Assembly (NCBI GenBank): GCA_964557575.1
Contig: CAZLBC010000145.1
Span: 1 to 8,529 of the forward strand
DNA: 8,529 bases
DNA from: CAZLBC01 sp964557575
GTDB taxonomy: Bacteria; Planctomycetota; Phycisphaerae; SM23-33
Reading direction: 5' to 3'
This document shows, in pieces, positions 6,901-8,529 of this stretch. Under the pieces are notes generated by a model. The model was not told where the DNA came from. It worked only from the letters and a program-made list of their open reading frames with translations, and did no database searches. The translations under genes and the position numbers were made by a program. Numbering within the stretch: position 1 is the first letter of the stretch; each line of letters begins with the position of its first letter.

Positions 6901-8306
6901 TCGGCGGCCTTGCGTTTTGCGGCCGCCCGGGCGGCCGCCTGTTTTTTCTCTTCCGCGGACCTTCCGGCCCGCTTTGCCATCGCGGAAGCCGTGTCTGCGG
7001 CCGCCTTCGCGGCATGCTCGGTCTCCTGGGAGGCCTTACCGGCGGCGGCCACTCTCTTCCCGGCATTCGCGAGGGCCGCCTCGGCCGCTTTCTTCTGCGC
7101 CGGGGCGTTTTTCAGCGCCTTGGCAGTGGCGGCAACCCGGGCCTGGGCCGCCTTCTGACCCTGTTGCGTCCGCTTCAGCGCGGCATCGGCCGCGTCGGCG
7201 GCCTTTTCCCAGGCGACGGCCTCATCGGCGGCCTGTTTCTTCTGCGCGTCCGCGGCGCCGGCATTGCCGGCGACCTTTTTGGCCTTCGCCGCGGCGTTCT
7301 GTGCGGCTTTTCGGGCGGCTGCGGCGGCCGCGGCGGCGGTCGCCACCTGTTTCTTCACGTCGGCCAGTGCCGCATCGGCCGCTTTCTTCCGTGCCGGTGC
7401 CGCTGCTGCCGTCTTGGCGGCGGCCGCGACACGAGCCTGCGCGTTTTTCTTGTCCTGCCGGGCCTTCGCCAGGGCGGCCTTGGCGGCGTCGGCCGCCTTC
7501 CGCTTGGCGGCGGCAGCGGCCCGGGCCTTCTGCAGTCCCTCTTTGGAGACTGCCGCGGCGTCGGCCGCCGCGGCCTGTGCCGCCTTCTCGGCCGCCTGGT
7601 ATGAAGCAGCGGCAGCGGCCGCCTTTTTACCGGCCTCGGCCAGGGCCGCGTCCGCCGCCTTTTTCTGCTTCTGGGCTTCGGTCAGTGCCTTCGCCGCCGC
7701 GGGAGCCTGTTTTTGCCAAACCTCCCGGTTTTCCCGCGCGCGGGCGAGCGCGGCCCCGGCCGCGGCGGCCGCCTTGCGCCTGGCGGCCGCCTCGGCGGCG
7801 GCCCGCTCGGCCTCTAGAGCGTGTCTGTTGGCCGCGTCGGCAGCGGCCTTTGCAGCCGCCTTCGCCGCCGTCGCCGCTTTCTCGGCGGCATCGTACGCCT
7901 TCTGAAGCGGAAGCGCGGCGGCGCGGGCCTCCTTCAACGCCTTGTCGAGGGGAGGCTTGGCCTTGGCCGCCTCGTCGAGTTTCTTTGCGGCGGCGGGCAC
8001 GGCGGCCGCGGCCTCTTTGAGCAGCTTTGCCCCTTCCTCGCCCGCCAGTTTCTTCGTCTGATCTGCCTTTTTGCGCTTCGCGTCGGCCGTTTTTCGCGCC
8101 GCGGCGTATGCCTTGTCGGCTTTTTGCAAGGCCTCCCGTTTCGGACCGACGGCGGCCTCAGCCTCCTTGAGTGCCTTTACGGCCGTTTCGTACGCAGCCC
8201 GCGCCGTGGCCTCCGGGCTTGGCGCGGCCTCCGCGCCGGCCGCTGTCGGTAACGAACCCGACGATGCCAGCGCATATACAAAAAATACACATGCCTTTGT
8301 CTTCAT
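3918..8306 (-). CDS. DUF1549/DUF1553 protein with giant Ala/Lys-rich rod
   Basis: A 1462-residue exported protein of unknown function. Residues 1-25 are a Sec signal peptide (MKTK, hydrophobic core, likely AGA|EAA cleavage). Residues 28-930 are almost only Ala, Lys, Glu, Gln, Arg and Asp with scarcely any Pro or Gly: a very long helical or coiled-coil region resembling the TolA helical domain in composition, made of degenerate repeats. DUF1549 (PSCyt2) starts near 946 (NRIDEIVFAKL, then FIRRVFLDLTGTLPSAEEA). DUF1553 (PSD1) runs from about 1198 (DPRVVFADWL, then NRTWAWMMGRGI) to the C-terminus, including the PLRRVEAEVLIDAI block near 1340. Many relatives have a PSCyt1 heme domain before DUF1549 and a CxxCH inside it. 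Here only two Cys exist in the whole protein, C6 in the signal peptide and one in ALCTD just inside DUF1549. The expected heme-motif site reads MGTRIHHWPED (1101-1111), so heme binding is unlikely. It is the first gene of the operon, and its start is supported by GAGGT eight bases upstream. The rod may act as a periplasmic or surface spacer; that is inference. Confidence 0.92.
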   Translation of the reverse strand: MKTKACVFFVYALASSGSLPTAAGAEAAPSPEATARAAYETAVKALKEAEAAVGPKREALQKADKAYAAARKTADAKRKKADQTKKLAGEEGAKLLKEAAAAVPAAAKKLDEAAKAKPPLDKALKEARAAALPLQKAYDAAEKAATAAKAAAKAAADAANRHALEAERAAAEAAARRKAAAAAGAALARARENREVWQKQAPAAAKALTEAQKQKKAADAALAEAGKKAAAAAASYQAAEKAAQAAAADAAAVSKEGLQKARAAAAAKRKAADAAKAALAKARQDKKNAQARVAAAAKTAAAAPARKKAADAALADVKKQVATAAAAAAAARKAAQNAAAKAKKVAGNAGAADAQKKQAADEAVAWEKAADAADAALKRTQQGQKAAQARVAATAKALKNAPAQKKAAEAALANAGKRVAAAGKASQETEHAAKAAADTASAMAKRAGRSAEEKKQAAARAAAKRKAADAAKVAMAKARAAEKQAQNRAGAAAKKLAAAQAEKKEADAALAGANKQVAAATKAFEAAEKAAQAAAKTVEQKKQAAEQAAAKRKPVIDAAAALTRAQNAERQAGARVGAAAKAVNEATKPKKQADAALAKIRKRVDAAAKTAAAAETAAQQAAERAKKIAADAARLDAAKKQAADHAAAKHAAAEKAAREAKEKAKQASAGGEKKYPEKKQAADQAIARRVAAEKAAQQAAEKAKRIAADAAKKNAEKKQAADQASAKHAAADKAKAALTKAQQPLKAARAKAAAAAKKLTAAQAQKKAADQALAKAGKQVTAARAAHRAAQKAAGKRGELDEAARQAAKNAAAKQVAARKARAALDPKQKALESAVSKANAAARDLTSAQQRKKAAEQRLASLKKQIAAAKKTHVADEKAAKEAEAAAAPLKAEADKKRAAYTAARDVAGKKRALAQKAKGELYRLVAAGRVDEFMESPEPPKPANRIDEIVFAKLTSLGIKPALCTDAVFIRRVFLDLTGTLPSAEEARAFIQSDNKNKRAALVDRLLDGRAHFNYWAMKWSDILRVKAEFPVKVWPNAAQAYHRWIWESLARNNPYDRFARELLTSSGSNYRVGAVNFYRAIQNKTPDGIAAAVGLALMGTRIHHWPEDRRAGMTVFFSQVGYKPTSEWKEEIVFWDPLKSTAVPGSTAPGIPAVDKSVTMTNQIPRSLEKPLGKRKPLPAVFPDGSKTTIPPDRDPRVVFADWLIQPDNPWFAKAIVNRTWAWMMGRGIIHEPDDIRDDNPPGNPALLAYLEKELVSSGYDLNHLKRLIANSTTYRFSSIRKSRKPEAAANFASYPLRRVEAEVLIDAINKITGNTDLYTSAVPEPFTYIPRDKSAVSLADGSVSSSFLTLFGRSARATGMENERVNELRSTQWLYMLNSAAIQNKLRKGPKLRAMLSEAGTPKEITERLYLAILSRFPTEADVKAAEEYAASGVAKGRDAWLDLAWSLINSPEFLLRH
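5571..7742 (-). repeat. Degenerate ~87-99-residue repeats coding the rod
   Basis: Within the rod, a landmark of the form (Q/R/E/P)KK-x-A-(D/E)-x-x-LA-x5-(V/A/I)-x-x-A recurs at residues 214, 306, 404, 502, 589, 765 and 852. The spacings are 92, 98, 98, 87, 176 and 87 residues, so the 176 gap holds about two units. Each unit also tends to hold AQARVAAAAK-like and KKQAADxAAAKRKAAD-like blocks. This points to growth of the rod by duplication of an ancestral segment followed by drift. Repeat boundaries are set by eye. Confidence 0.7.
6120..6470 (-). repeat. Three tandem 117-bp (39-residue) repeats
   Basis: Three adjacent in-frame units occupy 6354-6470 (residues 613-651), 6237-6353 (652-690) and 6120-6236 (691-729). 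Each begins AAE(K/T)AA and ends with KKQAAD plus a short Ala/Lys/His or Arg tail. The outer two differ at roughly 18 of 117 bases by eye, while the middle one has diverged (AGGEKKYPEKK replaces the AADAA block). The array accounts for the doubled spacing of the larger repeats at this point. Confidence 0.8.
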
Positions 8307-8312
8307 CGCGAT

Positions 8313-8319
8313 TCACCTC
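8313..8319 (-). promoter_or_regulatory. Shine-Dalgarno of the DUF1549/DUF1553 gene
   Basis: GAGGTGA on the minus strand ends six bases before the ATG at 8304-8306. It supports that start and the signal peptide that begins there. Confidence 0.65.
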
Positions 8320-8373
8320 GAACGGGGGCTGTATTCAGCTTCGATAAAATAGTTAATCTCGCTCCTTTCAATG

Positions 8374-8401
8374 ATTTTACCACTGATCAGTCGATCGGCA
8401 A
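8374..8401 (-). promoter_or_regulatory. Candidate sigma70-type operon promoter
   Basis: On the minus strand there is a TTGCCG -35 (8396-8401), a 16-base spacer and a TAAAAT -10 (8374-8379). The -10 is preceded by TGG, giving an extended -10 form. Transcription would begin near 8367 and leave a leader of about 60 bases before the first gene. The leader holds a purine-rich AAAGGAG near its start and the gene's GAGGTGA site near its end. The region is more AT-rich than its flanks. This is a consensus match by eye only. Confidence 0.45.
8382..8391. promoter_or_regulatory. Perfect palindrome in promoter spacer, possible operator
   Basis: ACTGATCAGT is a perfect 10-base palindrome located between the proposed -35 and -10 elements, immediately followed by the 6-base palindrome CGATCG at 8392-8397. 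A dimeric repressor bound here would block polymerase. No regulator gene is in the window to pair with it, and palindromes of this size arise by chance fairly often. Confidence 0.25.
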
Positions 8402-8437
8402 GGACTTCTTGAGAACTACTTGAATCGCTGTTGGTTA

Positions 8438-8465
8438 CCCCCCCACCCCCCGCGCAGGGCTGGGG
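8438..8465 (-). other. G-tract hairpin upstream of the operon
   Basis: The plus strand has seven C, one A and six C (8438-8451). On the minus strand, CCCCA (8461-8465) can pair with TGGGG (8441-8445), and CCC (8457-8459) with part of the G run, giving an eight-pair stem with one bulged G. There is no U-tract, so it is not a normal intrinsic terminator. It could be a terminator-like or G-quadruplex-like structure between the possible upstream gene and the promoter. Confidence 0.25.
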
Positions 8466-8472
8466 ACGGAGG

Positions 8473-8529
8473 TCACGGCAGGTCCACGCTCACGGTGCCG
8501 CCCGCCCGCCCGCCGCCGGGCAGGGAGAG
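8473..8529 (-). CDS. Possible C-terminal end of an upstream gene (partial)
   Basis: On the minus strand, the frame entering from the right edge reads LSLPGGGRAGGTVSVDLP and stops at TGA (8473-8475). A Gly-rich loop followed by an alternating hydrophobic strand (TVSVDL) is what the end of a beta-rich protein can look like, and the promoter region follows at a sensible distance. Only 18 codons are visible in very GC-rich, partly CCCG-repetitive sequence where open frames occur by chance, so the call is weak and no product can be named. Confidence 0.28.
   Translation of the reverse strand, partial: LSLPGGGRAGGTVSVDLP

Noticed and set aside
5946..8020. Long plus-strand frames (5946-7604 and 6095-8020) opposite the rod
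   Set aside because: Their Arg/Pro- or Gly/Leu-rich translations are the mirror of Ala codons GCC and GCG in the repetitive rod; there is no start context and no domain.
5517..8225. The rod as a histone-like or TolA homologue
   Set aside because: The resemblance is one of composition (Ala/Lys-rich helix) only; no TolA domain I or III and no defined DNA-binding motif is present.
8319..8365. A possible 14-codon leader peptide (ATT start after AAAGGAG) whose TGA overlaps the ribosome binding site of the first gene
   Set aside because: ATT is a very rare start codon and the peptide has no attenuator-like codon run; the arrangement can be chance.
8495..8520. CCCG microsatellite-like stretch near the right edge
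   Set aside because: Only about four imperfect units, explained by Gly/Arg/Ala codons if the partial gene is real, or by high GC content.

Overview
The window looks like GC-rich DNA from the PVC superphylum (Planctomycetota, Lentisphaerota, Verrucomicrobiota), most likely a planctomycete-like bacterium. This rests on gene content: a DUF1549/DUF1553 protein, a DUF1501 protein and a PPC-domain protein side by side is a set typical of those phyla. There is no rRNA, tRNA, transposase, CRISPR array or phage gene in view.

All three complete genes lie on the minus strand, in the same reading frame, and are transcribed right to left. First comes a 1462-residue exported protein (3918-8306). It begins with a signal peptide, continues as a roughly 900-residue Ala/Lys-rich helical rod built from degenerate repeats, and ends in DUF1549 and DUF1553. 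After a short gap comes a DUF1501 protein with a twin-arginine signal (2442-3851, start corrected from the longest possible ORF). Nine bases later comes a Sec-exported beta-rich protein with two PPC domains and an embedded zinc ribbon (138-2432). The close spacing, shared strand and Shine-Dalgarno sites indicate an operon. A plausible extended -10 promoter with a palindrome in its spacer lies upstream at 8374-8401, and a weak terminator-like hairpin follows the last gene at 97-131.

The far right edge (8473-8529) may hold the C-terminal codons of another minus-strand gene. The left edge (1-96) is an AT-rich spacer with nothing convincing in it.

All three products carry export signals, so they probably act together outside the cytoplasm or at the cell surface. 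No biochemical role is established for this set as far as I know. Three features set this copy apart: the rod occupies the place where such proteins often carry a PSCyt1 cytochrome-like domain; no CxxCH heme motif exists anywhere in the DUF1549/DUF1553 protein; and a cytosolic-looking zinc ribbon is embedded in the secreted PPC protein. Together they suggest a structural or cell-envelope version of the cassette rather than a redox one. That reading is inference.
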